In this document: positions 17,188 to 24,974 of the stretch, piece after piece
Numbering within the stretch: position 1 is the stretch's first letter
Layout: each line of letters begins with the position of its first letter
NCBI RefSeq assembly: GCF_029525575.1
Contig: NZ_JAPDIA010000003.1
Coordinates: 2,507,643-2,571,642, forward strand
Source: Cohnella rhizosphaerae
Lineage (GTDB): Bacteria; Bacillota; Bacilli; Paenibacillales; Paenibacillaceae
DNA length: 64,000 nt
Reading direction: 5' to 3'
Notes under the pieces: model-generated
The model's input: the letters and a program-made list of their open reading frames with translations, nothing else
What the model was told of the DNA's origin: nothing
The model's database searches: none
Translations under genes and position numbers: made by a program

Positions 17188-17960
17188 GTCTTCAATCGAG
17201 CGCCCGTCTGCCCGACGACGCGATCTTGAAGCTGCTGGAATATCAAAAAACGTTGCGCAACGAGCTGGCCGAGGAGCTCATCCGGCACTACGAGCCGCTC
17301 GTCCGCATGGCCGCGCACAAAATGTCGCGCAGCCATCTTAGCTTGCAAGAGGATTTGTTCCAGGTCGGCCGAATGACGCTGTTCCGGCTGTTGAAGCAGT
17401 TCGATCCCGATCTGGGCATGCCGTTCGAGCCGTACGCGATGAAGAGCATCGTCGGCCAGATGAAGAATTACCTCCGCGACAAGTCGTGGTACATTCAAGT
17501 GCCGCGGCGAATCAAAGAGAAGGGGCTCGTCGTGCAGCAAGCGATCGACGAGATGACCGTACGCCTCGAGCGCTCGCCGAGCGTCGAGGAAATCGCCGAA
17601 TTCCTGGAGATGAGCGTCGAGGATACGCTCGAGGTGCTCGCCGGACGCGAGCTGCATCACTATGTCTCGCTCGATACGCCGGTATCGCAGGAAGAAAACA
17701 CCGCCACGCTCGGCGAACTGATCGGCTCCACCGCCGACGACTTTGCCGGCGTCGACCGCCGCATCGATCTGCAGGAGGCGATGATGAAGCTGAAGCCCGA
17801 GGAACGGCAGGTGCTGTTGCTCCTGTACGAAGAAGGGCTGTCCCAGCGGAGCGCCGCCGACCGTCTGCAGGTGTCGCAGATGAGCATCTCCCGCATCCAG
17901 CGTCGCGCCATCGAAAAGCTGAAGGGCTGGCTTACCGAACCCGGCGACGACGAGGACTAA
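17184..17960 (+). CDS. sigB: RNA polymerase sigma-B factor
   Basis: 258 aa group 3 sigma factor with region 2 (LIRHYEPLVRMAAHKMSR ... DLFQVGRMTLFRLLKQFDP), region 3 and region 4 (LKPEERQVLLLLYEEGLSQR ... MSISRIQRRAIEKLK). It directs general stress transcription from GTTTAA/GGGTAA promoters, six of which lie within 9 kb. The ATG overlaps the rsbW stop by the ATGA arrangement. Unlike B. subtilis no rsbX follows. Confidence 0.93.
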   Translation: MSLQSSARLPDDAILKLLEYQKTLRNELAEELIRHYEPLVRMAAHKMSRSHLSLQEDLFQVGRMTLFRLLKQFDPDLGMPFEPYAMKSIVGQMKNYLRDKSWYIQVPRRIKEKGLVVQQAIDEMTVRLERSPSVEEIAEFLEMSVEDTLEVLAGRELHHYVSLDTPVSQEENTATLGELIGSTADDFAGVDRRIDLQEAMMKLKPEERQVLLLLYEEGLSQRSAADRLQVSQMSISRIQRRAIEKLKGWLTEPGDDED

Positions 17961-17983
17961 GATTAATTTCCATTCGATCAATT

Positions 17984-18009
17984 GTTTCTACCGTCCCCCC
18001 GCCGGGTAA
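17984..18009 (+). promoter_or_regulatory. SigB-type promoter
   Basis: GTTTCT, 14-nt spacer (containing C6), GGGTAA, 47 nt before ATG 18056. Confidence 0.75.
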
Positions 18010-18055
18010 TAATCGGTAAGCTACACCATTCACTTCGCCGAAGGCGGTGGACATA

Positions 18056-18403
18056 ATGACGGTTAAATATCGAATCGAATGTTTCGAGTGCGACATCGTA
18101 GTCAGGCAAAAAGACGAGGCCCATACACTTAGCATTCAATCCCGCAAAACGCCACTTGGCAACGGCAACCGGTTAGCCGAATATGCATCCGAGCAAGAGG
18201 CCGTACACGCGGCGGATCAACTCTGCCAGTCGTACACCATTGCGAGGGAATTCGGCTACCATCTCTCCGGTGGGGAGTTCGTCAGAGACGGCGTACCTTC
18301 CATCGACGTCGTAACGCTGCTCAGACAGGAACTCGACGCATCCGATCTGAAGTCGCTTCTCAATCGCGAAGCCATCAAGCACGGCATTCAGCAGACAGGG
18401 TGA
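18056..18403 (+). CDS. Uncharacterised 115-aa protein, SigB-type promoter
   Basis: Soluble, starting MTVKYRIECFECDIVVRQKD. It has two Cys close together (ECFEC) and, later, LAEYASEQEAVHAADQLCQS. No family was recognised. ATG 18056 lies behind AAGGCGGTGG; an in-frame GTG at 18047 is possible but its spacing is poor. It sits directly downstream of sigB with its own SigB-type promoter and its own terminator, so a general stress function is likely. Confidence 0.65.
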   Translation: MTVKYRIECFECDIVVRQKDEAHTLSIQSRKTPLGNGNRLAEYASEQEAVHAADQLCQSYTIAREFGYHLSGGEFVRDGVPSIDVVTLLRQELDASDLKSLLNREAIKHGIQQTG

Positions 18404-18422
18404 AACCGGTTGCAGCATAAAT

Positions 18423-18449
18423 GAGGGCCTCTTCGGAGGCTCTTTTTTT
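18423..18449 (+). terminator. Intrinsic terminator
   Basis: GAGGGCCTC-TTCG-GAGGCTC hairpin followed by T7. Confidence 0.85.
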
Positions 18450-18469
18450 CAACGATTCAGCGTATAAGT

Positions 18470-18915
18470 AAATGCAAATTTTCAATGTAGGAATCGCGGA
18501 TAGATTGAAAACCTGCATTTATACATGCATTTTCTGCCGATTTGCGCCAGTTCATGAAATACATGCAATTATGCAGGTATTTCCAAAGCAAAAGCCGGAA
18601 ATCCGGCTGATGAAGGAAAATAACTGCGCTTATCAATTATGCAGGTATTTCCAAAGCAAAAGCCGGAAATCCGGCTGATGAAGGAAAATAACTGCGCTTT
18701 TGCATCTATCTTGTCCCAAACGGCAGACATGGAAGAAGATAGATGTATATTTGCAGGCATTGCGGTGCAGAAACGGCACGTGCGCAGAATACCCAACTGA
18801 TGGTTTTCTATTTTTGCCTGTAACTGAGGCAAGCTGTCACCTATATGTTTGTGGCCAGGAAAACCGGCGTGGGAACAACAGTCACGCCATTGCGACCAAT
18901 AGCGGCTACAACAGG
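18470..18915. repeat. Non-coding region with 68-bp direct repeat and dyad symmetries
   Basis: Two copies with a 68-bp period (18566 and 18634) carry TATGCAGGTATTTCC and the palindrome AGCCGGA-AA-TCCGGCT. Further elements are several TGCA/TGCATTT motifs at 18472-18560 and an inverted repeat GCATCTATCTT/AAGATAGATGT at about 18702-18748. There is no supported reading frame. It lies between the 3' ends of convergent genes. Confidence 0.75.
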
Positions 18916-18921
18916 AGGCGT

Positions 18922-19203
18922 TCACGCCTCCTCCTGAATCGGGTCGCTTACAAGGCCTTCCTCGCTCAGCTCGCTGCCGGTCTTCACGCGCTCCATGTCG
19001 CGGCCGAGACGCTTCAGATCGTCGAAGTCCTGAACCATCGAGCCGTTCATCGCCTCGTCGAGGGAGCGGGTCTCGATCGGGCCGGAGGGCTTGCTGTCTT
19101 CGTCGGATCGGTAATCGCCGTTCTCCCCGCTCGTCGCATGGGGCCTAACTTCGGCGCTTTCGGCGACGGACTCGCGTACGTCAGACTGCTTGAATTCGTT
19201 CAT
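18922..19203 (-). CDS. Uncharacterised acidic 93-aa protein
   Basis: Starts MNEFKQSDVRESVAESAEVR. Hydrophilic and rich in E, D and S, it ends DPIQEEA and has no Cys. No family was recognised; the composition suggests a disordered cytosolic protein. ATG 19203 has an AAGGGGCG site upstream. It follows the YtxH gene on the same strand but is separated from it by a terminator hairpin at 19251-19286. Confidence 0.55.
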   Translation of the reverse strand: MNEFKQSDVRESVAESAEVRPHATSGENGDYRSDEDSKPSGPIETRSLDEAMNGSMVQDFDDLKRLGRDMERVKTGSELSEEGLVSDPIQEEA

Positions 19204-19250
19204 CTCGATTCGCCCCTTTTTCATGAATCGGCACAGAAATTGACACAGAC

Positions 19251-19286
19251 AAAAGCCAATCCCGAGCAAGCTCGGGGTTGGCTTTT
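19251..19286 (-). terminator. Intrinsic terminator of the YtxH gene
   Basis: AAAAGCCAATCCCGAG ... CTCGGGGTTGGCTTTT, a strong stem 10 nt beyond the YtxH stop. Confidence 0.75.
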
Positions 19287-19295
19287 GGAAGTTAT

Positions 19296-19607
19296 TCAGT
19301 TCGGCTTCGTGGATTCCTGAAGGGAACTCGTAATGTCGTCCTTGGCGGTATTCATGCCGTCCTTCGCGTTCGACAGTACCGATTTGGTCTGGCTGATCAT
19401 ATCCGAAGCGGATTGACCGACCTTGGATGCCAGCTCCTGCGTCTTGCTGCCGGCGGTGGAAGCCCATTCCTTGGATTTATCCATGGACTTGCTGTAGGCG
19501 TTCATCAGATCCTGGCGCGTCTCCTTGCCTGGCTTGGGAGCCAGAAGCAACGCTGCCGCTGCGCCAACCACGCCGCCGATAACAACACCCTTTACCATTC
19601 CTGCCAT
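19296..19607 (-). CDS. YtxH domain general stress protein
   Basis: 103 aa. A Gly-rich transmembrane segment (VKGVVIGGVVGAAAALLLAP) is followed by the signature KPGKETRQDLMNAYSKSMD and an amphipathic helical tail, as in YtxH/GvpP-like proteins that B. subtilis makes under SigB. ATG 19607 has AAGGAGG 8 nt upstream. A SigB-type promoter lies at 19674-19699 on the minus strand. Confidence 0.85.
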   Translation of the reverse strand: MAGMVKGVVIGGVVGAAAALLLAPKPGKETRQDLMNAYSKSMDKSKEWASTAGSKTQELASKVGQSASDMISQTKSVLSNAKDGMNTAKDDITSSLQESTKPN

Positions 19608-19673
19608 GTGAATTCCTCCTTGTAATGGCTATGCCATTTTGTTATAAGTGTTAACGTCCTGCTTGAGTTTTTT

Positions 19674-19699
19674 TTACCCTTGACGGTGGGCGCTGAATC
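19674..19699 (-). promoter_or_regulatory. SigB-type promoter (minus strand)
   Basis: On the minus strand: GATTCA, 14-nt spacer, GGGTAAAAAAA. It lies 67 nt before the YtxH start. Confidence 0.65.
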
Positions 19700-19791
19700 A
19701 ATGCGGACTTTCCGCAGGGCGTGCTTTCGACTACAATAGGTAGCAATAGGTAGCAATAGGTAGCAGACGATCAAAGAGGGCGAGGACGTTC

Positions 19792-21585
19792 ATGGAATCA
19801 CAAGAATACCGCGGCAGCCTGTCTTCGTACGGCTGGGGCCGCAGCGAATCGGAGCGGGACAGAAGGCCCTGGGGCCGGATCGATTTTATTTTGATCGGGA
19901 TTCTGATGCTCGTCTCGGCCTGGCTGTCGCTCCACGATCTGGGCAACCGGCATGCGCCGCAGACGTTCTGGAGACCCGACGTATCGGGCGAGGGCTTCGT
20001 AGCCGACTTCGGGGAGCTGCGCCAGGTCGGCCGCATCAGCCTGTACGAGGGGCCGGGCGCCGCGGGCGAGACGCAGATCGAATCGTCGGCCGACGGCGTG
20101 AACTGGTCGCCGTATCTGACGGTCGAACACAAGACGGGAAGGGTATTCACCTGGATGGCGGAGGACAAGCCCGTCAGCGCGCGGTACATGAAATTTACGG
20201 CCAAACGCACCGGTTACAGCCTTTACGAGGCCGGCTTTTTCGAGGCGGGTACGAAGGCGCGGATCGCCATCGCCGGCATCGAGCCCGCCGGCGCCAAGGG
20301 AGAGACCTCCGCGGGCGGCGGCGAGCAGGTATTCGACGAGCAGGACGAAGCGCCGTATCGGCCGGATTATCGGAACAGCATGTATTTCGACGAGATCTAT
20401 CACGGCCGCACCGCCTACGAATTCATCCATGAGATCCAGCCTTACGAATGGACGCATCCGCCGCTCGGGAAGTGGCTGCTTACGTTCGGCATCCGCCTGT
20501 TCGACATGACGCCTTACGGCTGGAGGTTCATGGCGGCGGTGTGCGGCACGCTGATGGTGCCGGTTTTCTACGCGGCGGCCAGGGCGATGTTCCGAAGCAC
20601 GCGCTATGCGTTCATCGCGGCTTTGCTGCTCGTGCTGGAGGGCTTTCATCTCGTCCATTCGCGGATGGCCAACGTCGACGTTTTCGGCGTGACCTTCACG
20701 ATTCTGATGTACACGTTTATGTACAAGTACGGAGAGAAAAAATGGGAAAGCGGGGGCTTCGGACGAAGCTTCGGCTACCTGGCGCTTTCCGGCGTGTTTT
20801 TCGGATGCGCCGCCGCGGTCAAGTGGAACTACATGTACGGCGGCGCAGGCCTTGCCGTCCTGCTGTTCCTGGCGCTATACAGACGCTGGCGCGAGTCCCG
20901 CTGGGAATACGGCAGCGCCTACTTCAAGAAGCTGACGCTCACGCTGCTGTCGTGCTTGATCCTGTTCGTCGCGGTTCCGGCGGGAATCTACGCGGCTTCA
21001 TACATTCCGTATGAAAAGGCGACCAAAGCCGACGACGGACTGAAGGATCTGCCGCGTTACCAGAAGGACATTTACAACTATCATAAAGGCGTCAAGGAGA
21101 AGCACCCGTACTCGTCCAAGTGGTATACGTGGCCCGAAATGCTTCGACCGGTCTGGTACTACGGCGGCAAGGACCTGGCGAAAGGCGATGCGCAGAGCAT
21201 CGCCGCCATCGGCAATCCGCTCGTCTGGTGGGGCGGCCTTGCGGCCATGCTGCTGTCCTGGTGGCTGGGCGCGCGCAACAGGGACAAGATTGTGCTGACG
21301 ATCGCGGTCATGTATTTGTCGTTTTACGTCCCGTGGATGGTGTCGCCGCGCAGCATTACGTTCCTGTACCATTACTTCCCGATGGTGCCGCTGCTGATCC
21401 TGTCCATCGTGTGGATGCTTCGCTGGCTGGAGCAGCGCTGGTACTACGGCAGGACGTTCACCGCGCTCGTCATCGCCGGCGCCGCCGTCCTGTTCGTCTG
21501 GTTCTATCCGGTCCTGACCGGCATGACCATCAGCCGCGAGTGGATGAACTTCGGCATACGCTGGCTGCCGAGCTGGGGATTCTGA
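19792..21585 (+). CDS. Protein O-mannosyltransferase (PMT/GT39) with discoidin-like insert
   Basis: 597 aa integral membrane enzyme of the GT-C class. It transfers mannose or another hexose from a polyprenyl phosphate carrier to protein hydroxyl groups outside the membrane. The first helix (FILIGILMLVSAWLSL) is followed by the catalytic acidic loop FDEIYHGRTAYEF and the HPPLGKWL motif, then about ten more helices. Unusually, about 115 residues between helix 1 and the DE loop (DFGELRQVGRISLYEGPG ... IESSADGVNWSPYL ... SARYMKFTA) resemble a galactose-binding F5/8C module. A polyprenyl-phosphate sugar synthase gene follows 43 nt downstream and probably supplies the donor. Confidence 0.88.
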   Translation: MESQEYRGSLSSYGWGRSESERDRRPWGRIDFILIGILMLVSAWLSLHDLGNRHAPQTFWRPDVSGEGFVADFGELRQVGRISLYEGPGAAGETQIESSADGVNWSPYLTVEHKTGRVFTWMAEDKPVSARYMKFTAKRTGYSLYEAGFFEAGTKARIAIAGIEPAGAKGETSAGGGEQVFDEQDEAPYRPDYRNSMYFDEIYHGRTAYEFIHEIQPYEWTHPPLGKWLLTFGIRLFDMTPYGWRFMAAVCGTLMVPVFYAAARAMFRSTRYAFIAALLLVLEGFHLVHSRMANVDVFGVTFTILMYTFMYKYGEKKWESGGFGRSFGYLALSGVFFGCAAAVKWNYMYGGAGLAVLLFLALYRRWRESRWEYGSAYFKKLTLTLLSCLILFVAVPAGIYAASYIPYEKATKADDGLKDLPRYQKDIYNYHKGVKEKHPYSSKWYTWPEMLRPVWYYGGKDLAKGDAQSIAAIGNPLVWWGGLAAMLLSWWLGARNRDKIVLTIAVMYLSFYVPWMVSPRSITFLYHYFPMVPLLILSIVWMLRWLEQRWYYGRTFTALVIAGAAVLFVWFYPVLTGMTISREWMNFGIRWLPSWGF

Positions 21586-21628
21586 TCGTATTCGTCCTGA
21601 AGTTCAGGCAAGTTGAGGAGGAAGCCGC

Positions 21629-22624
21629 ATGGCTGCTGTGGTGACGCTGTCCGTCGTCGTCCCGATGTATAACGAGGAAGAGGTCATCGAGACCACTTAT
21701 GCGAAATTGACCGAGGTGCTGGAGGCGACGGGAGAGAGCTACGAGCTCGTATTCGTCAACGACGGCAGCAGGGATCGAACGGCCGCCATCGTGCGGGGAA
21801 TTTGCGGGCGGGACGCGAGAGTGAAGCTGCTCGACTTCGCGCGCAACTTCGGGCACCAGATCGCCGTGACCGCGGGCATGGACCACGCTTCCGGCAGAGC
21901 CGTCGTCCTGATCGACGCCGACCTTCAGGACCCGCCGGGCCTCATCCCGCAGATGCTGGCGTTATGGCGCGAAGGCTATGACGTCGTCTACGGCAAGCGT
22001 ATCTCCCGCCAGGGAGAGACGTGGTTCAAGAAAACGACCGCCAAGTGGTTTTATCGCACGCTGGCGGCGCTGACTTCGGTCAACATCCCGGTCGATACCG
22101 GCGATTTCCGGCTGATGGACCGCAAAGTGTGCGACGCGCTGAGCGGGATGCGCGAGCGAAGCCGCTTCATCCGCGGCATGGTCGCCTGGGCGGGGTACCG
22201 CCAGATCGGTCTGGAGTATGCGCGCGAGGAGCGCTTCGCAGGCGAGACCAAGTACCCGCTGCGCAAAATGGTCCGGTTGTCGCTCGACGCGATCACCTCC
22301 TTTTCGACCAAGCCGCTCAAGCTGGCCGGCATTCTCGGCTTTTTGCTGTCGGCCGCAGGCTTTATCTACCTGATCGTCGTCATCTGTCAGCGCATTTTCA
22401 CCGACACGACGACAGCGGGATGGACGTCGCTCATCGTGATCAGCCTGTTTTTCCACGGCATCACGCTGTCGCTGCTCGGCGTGCTGGGCGAGTATATCGG
22501 CCGTATTTACGAGGAGTCCAAGCGGCGCCCGCTCTACCTGGTGGCGGACAAGCTGAACTTCGAGGCAGCGCCGGATGACTCCCGCGATTCCCGGGAGCAC
22601 GCACCTTACGCGCTGCGGAGATGA
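21629..22624 (+). CDS. Polyprenyl-phosphate hexose synthase (GT2, DPM1/GtrB-like)
   Basis: 331 aa. GT2 catalytic domain with SVVVPMYNEEEVIETTY, FVNDGSRDRT, and the DxD-equivalent VLIDADLQDPPGLI, followed by two C-terminal transmembrane helices (LAGILGFLLSAAGFIYLIVV and SLFFHGITLSLLGVLGEYIG). It makes polyprenyl-phosphate-mannose or -glucose from the nucleotide sugar. ATG 21629 has GAGGAGG upstream; placement after the PMT gene suggests one O-glycosylation operon. Confidence 0.9.
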   Translation: MAAVVTLSVVVPMYNEEEVIETTYAKLTEVLEATGESYELVFVNDGSRDRTAAIVRGICGRDARVKLLDFARNFGHQIAVTAGMDHASGRAVVLIDADLQDPPGLIPQMLALWREGYDVVYGKRISRQGETWFKKTTAKWFYRTLAALTSVNIPVDTGDFRLMDRKVCDALSGMRERSRFIRGMVAWAGYRQIGLEYAREERFAGETKYPLRKMVRLSLDAITSFSTKPLKLAGILGFLLSAAGFIYLIVVICQRIFTDTTTAGWTSLIVISLFFHGITLSLLGVLGEYIGRIYEESKRRPLYLVADKLNFEAAPDDSRDSREHAPYALRR

Positions 22625-22643
22625 ATAGCGTCGCCGAATATCG

Positions 22644-22690
22644 AAAACGGGACATCGCGGAGCGTCGGCGCTCTGCAGTGTCCCGTTTTT
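22644..22690 (+). terminator. Intrinsic terminator of the O-mannosylation operon
   Basis: AAAACGGGACA ... TGTCCCGTTTT stem followed by T-rich sequence. It also serves the convergent LysR gene. Confidence 0.75.
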
Positions 22691-22699
22691 TCGTATTTC

Positions 22700-23617
22700 T
22701 CACAGCGCTGCCGATATCTCGCCTTCGCCTTCGCCGCCTCGCCCGGCCGCTTCGCGAAGCAGCTCGATCATATGGCGAATCGCGGGATCGCGCCACTTTT
22801 TGCGGTGAATGACGATCTGCGTATAGAAGGTGATATCCGGGTGGGAAAAGGGAAGCCGAACGAGTCTGCCCTCCGCCAGCTCGCGAACGACCGCGATCCG
22901 AGGCAGCAGTCCGATGCCAAGACCGTAGGAAACGCACTGCTTGATCGCCTCGAGACTGCCGAATTCGTGATGCACGTCGCAAGCGACGCCATGCTTGCCC
23001 AGCAGCTTCTCGAAGGCATTGCGGTACGTGCACGTGTGCTCGGTCGCGATATAGGATTGGCCGTTCAAATCGGCTGCGCAAATCTGGACGGCCTGCTGCA
23101 GCCGGTGTCCCGGGCTCGCCACGAGCACGAGCTCTTCCTCGCGCAGCTTGATCGCCTCGATATCCTCCTCCTGGATCGGCTGGTCGAGGACGACGCCCAG
23201 GTCGATCTCGCCTGCTTTGATCAGTTGCAGGATCTGGGTCTCCGTGATCGGATGCACCTGGAGATTGATCTCCGGATAAACTTGGCGGTACCGGTGAAAG
23301 ACGGGAGGCAGGAAGTAAGAGAAAAGCGATTCGATCGTGCCGATGTCCAGATGTCCCTTGGCGGGCCTGGAGATCAGATGCTTGGAGCTCTCGTACAGCG
23401 CCAGGATCTGCTCGAACGTGTCGCGAAGCTGCTCGCCCGCGGAGGTGAGCCTCATGGATCGGCCGAACCGCTCGAACAGGACCACGCCGTATTCCTGCTC
23501 CAGCTTCTGTATGTGCGTCGTGACGCTGGACTGGACGTAGCCCAGGTTCTCGGCGGCTTTGGTGAAGCTGTGGCAGCGCGCTACTTCGATAAAAGAACGA
23601 ATATAAATAAAGTCCAC
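22700..23617 (-). CDS. LysR-family transcriptional regulator
   Basis: 305 aa. N-terminal winged helix (IRSFIEVARCHSFTKAAENL, GYVQSSVTTHIQKLEQEYG) and a periplasmic-binding-like effector domain (GTIESLFSYFLPPV ... LVLVASPGHRL ... GLGIGLLPRIAV). Effector and target are unknown; no structural gene lies divergently next to it except a 55-aa ORF. GTG 23617 is the preferred start (AGGTGG 8 nt upstream, gives the usual xDFIYIRSF N-terminus); GTG 23629 is in frame. Confidence 0.85.
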   Translation of the reverse strand: MDFIYIRSFIEVARCHSFTKAAENLGYVQSSVTTHIQKLEQEYGVVLFERFGRSMRLTSAGEQLRDTFEQILALYESSKHLISRPAKGHLDIGTIESLFSYFLPPVFHRYRQVYPEINLQVHPITETQILQLIKAGEIDLGVVLDQPIQEEDIEAIKLREEELVLVASPGHRLQQAVQICAADLNGQSYIATEHTCTYRNAFEKLLGKHGVACDVHHEFGSLEAIKQCVSYGLGIGLLPRIAVVRELAEGRLVRLPFSHPDITFYTQIVIHRKKWRDPAIRHMIELLREAAGRGGEGEGEISAAL

Positions 23618-23645
23618 CTTTGCCACCACCTGTCTGAAGGACGGA

Positions 23646-23813
23646 TCAGTGACCGCGCAGCCAGCCGAGCAGCATCAACGCCAGCCAGGAGGCCGGCAGC
23701 TCCGCATGCGGGCGCTTCGTCTCCCGAACATGCCGTTCGAGGTCCCAGCGCCGCTCGCTGACTTTGATCTCGTTCTCCCATATTTTATAAGCCGTCCGGT
23801 CCTGGATCAACAT
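23646..23813 (-). CDS. Uncharacterised 55-aa protein
   Basis: Starts MLIQDRTAYKIWENEIKVSE, with a basic, charged N-terminal half and a hydrophobic C-terminal segment (PASWLALMLLGWLRGH) that could touch the membrane. GAGGGGGG lies upstream of ATG 23813. It is immediately upstream of the LysR gene on the same strand (about 28 nt gap) and probably cotranscribed. No family was recognised. Confidence 0.5.
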   Translation of the reverse strand: MLIQDRTAYKIWENEIKVSERRWDLERHVRETKRPHAELPASWLALMLLGWLRGH

Positions 23814-23961
23814 CTAAATCGCCCCCCTCGGTCTTTGGTTGAGGAATATCTTAACACCGTCGCCGGACCGGGGGTTATCGAGCGATTTGCATGCCGATTA
23901 TCGATAATATCGATGGAAACGCCATCATGCGAACGTTAGCGCGAGTCGGAGCGGTCGCGGA

Positions 23962-24885
23962 TCAGGAGCGCAAAGCGTCCGTCCTGTAGCCCGTCGGCGT
24001 CGTGCCGAACGCGCGCCTGAACTGCTTGGAGAAATACAAAGCGTCCGGAAAGCCGACCGAGGAGGCGACCTGCTCGACCGTCAACTCGGGCCGTTCCCGC
24101 AGCAGACGCTTGCCGCGGTCGATCCGGATGCGCGTCAAAAACGCGATCGGCGTCACGCCTGCGTGGCGCTTGAACAAGCGGGACAGATAGGCGCGGTTGT
24201 AGCCGAGCGTCTCCGCCATCGCCTCGATCGATACCGGCTCGGCATATTGCGTGGAGAGGTAGCCGATCACCTGGCGGACGAGCTCCTCGCCGTGCGTATC
24301 GGCCATGGGCGGCTGCTCCGCGCGCTCCGCGCCGGTCATCATGAAGGAGGCGAGCAGCAGATGAAGCAAGCCCGCGGCTTCAAGCGAGGCAGAGGGACGC
24401 CGCGCGCGGAACGCCTCGTAAATCTGACGGCATCGCTCGTCGGGCGACCCGTCGTCGCCGGTGTAGGCGATAGAGCGGTCGGCGTCCAGGCCCGCTTCGG
24501 CAAGCAACGACGCCGCCCCGTCGCCGGCGAAGGCGACCCAGCGGTACCGCCAGGGATCGTCGGAGTCCGATTCATAGCTGAACAGGCGCTTGGGACGGAT
24601 CAGGAACGTATGGCCGGGCCCGAGCGCGTGAACGCGTCCCTCGGTCTCGAAGACGCCGTGCCCGGAGACCACATGGTGCAGCAAGTAGTAATCGACGACC
24701 TTCGGTCCGACGCGGTGCGCCGGACGGGTCTGGCTCTCCCCCCGCGAACAGCGCGGCAAGCCCTTGCTGGAGCGCGCGCGCGGGATTGGAGGCGACGCGG
24801 TAATCGGGGGGCTCGGTTCATCTGAATTCGACTCCTTATGGGGCTTCTCTTCGCGATTGTACCGCACGAAGTCACATTTCTCCAT
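23962..24885 (-). CDS. AraC-family transcriptional regulator
   Basis: 307 aa. A cupin-like sugar-sensing domain (DYYLLHHVVSGHGVFETEG ... LGPGHTFLIRPKRL) is followed by two helix-turn-helix motifs (SIEAMAETLGYNRAYLSRLF and TVEQVASSVGFPDALYFSKQF). It is divergent from galK with about 90 nt between starts, so it is a candidate regulator of the galKET operon. The N-terminal 50 residues are Pro/Ser/Arg-rich and less typical; they span C6 and G6 runs but the frame stays open, so no break is claimed. Confidence 0.85.
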   Translation of the reverse strand: MEKCDFVRYNREEKPHKESNSDEPSPPITASPPIPRARSSKGLPRCSRGESQTRPAHRVGPKVVDYYLLHHVVSGHGVFETEGRVHALGPGHTFLIRPKRLFSYESDSDDPWRYRWVAFAGDGAASLLAEAGLDADRSIAYTGDDGSPDERCRQIYEAFRARRPSASLEAAGLLHLLLASFMMTGAERAEQPPMADTHGEELVRQVIGYLSTQYAEPVSIEAMAETLGYNRAYLSRLFKRHAGVTPIAFLTRIRIDRGKRLLRERPELTVEQVASSVGFPDALYFSKQFRRAFGTTPTGYRTDALRS

Positions 24886-24974
24886 AGAGACCGCATTTCA
24901 AGCCATTTCCCGTTCTCGCGTTCCGGCGTTATACTGGTAGTAAATCGCAGCCCTAATTCAGGAGGAAACCCACC

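Noticed and set aside
23962..24885. Frame breaks in the AraC gene at its C6 and G6 runs
   Set aside because: Correcting both by one base would not return to frame, while the literal frame is open and ends in a normal AraC domain.
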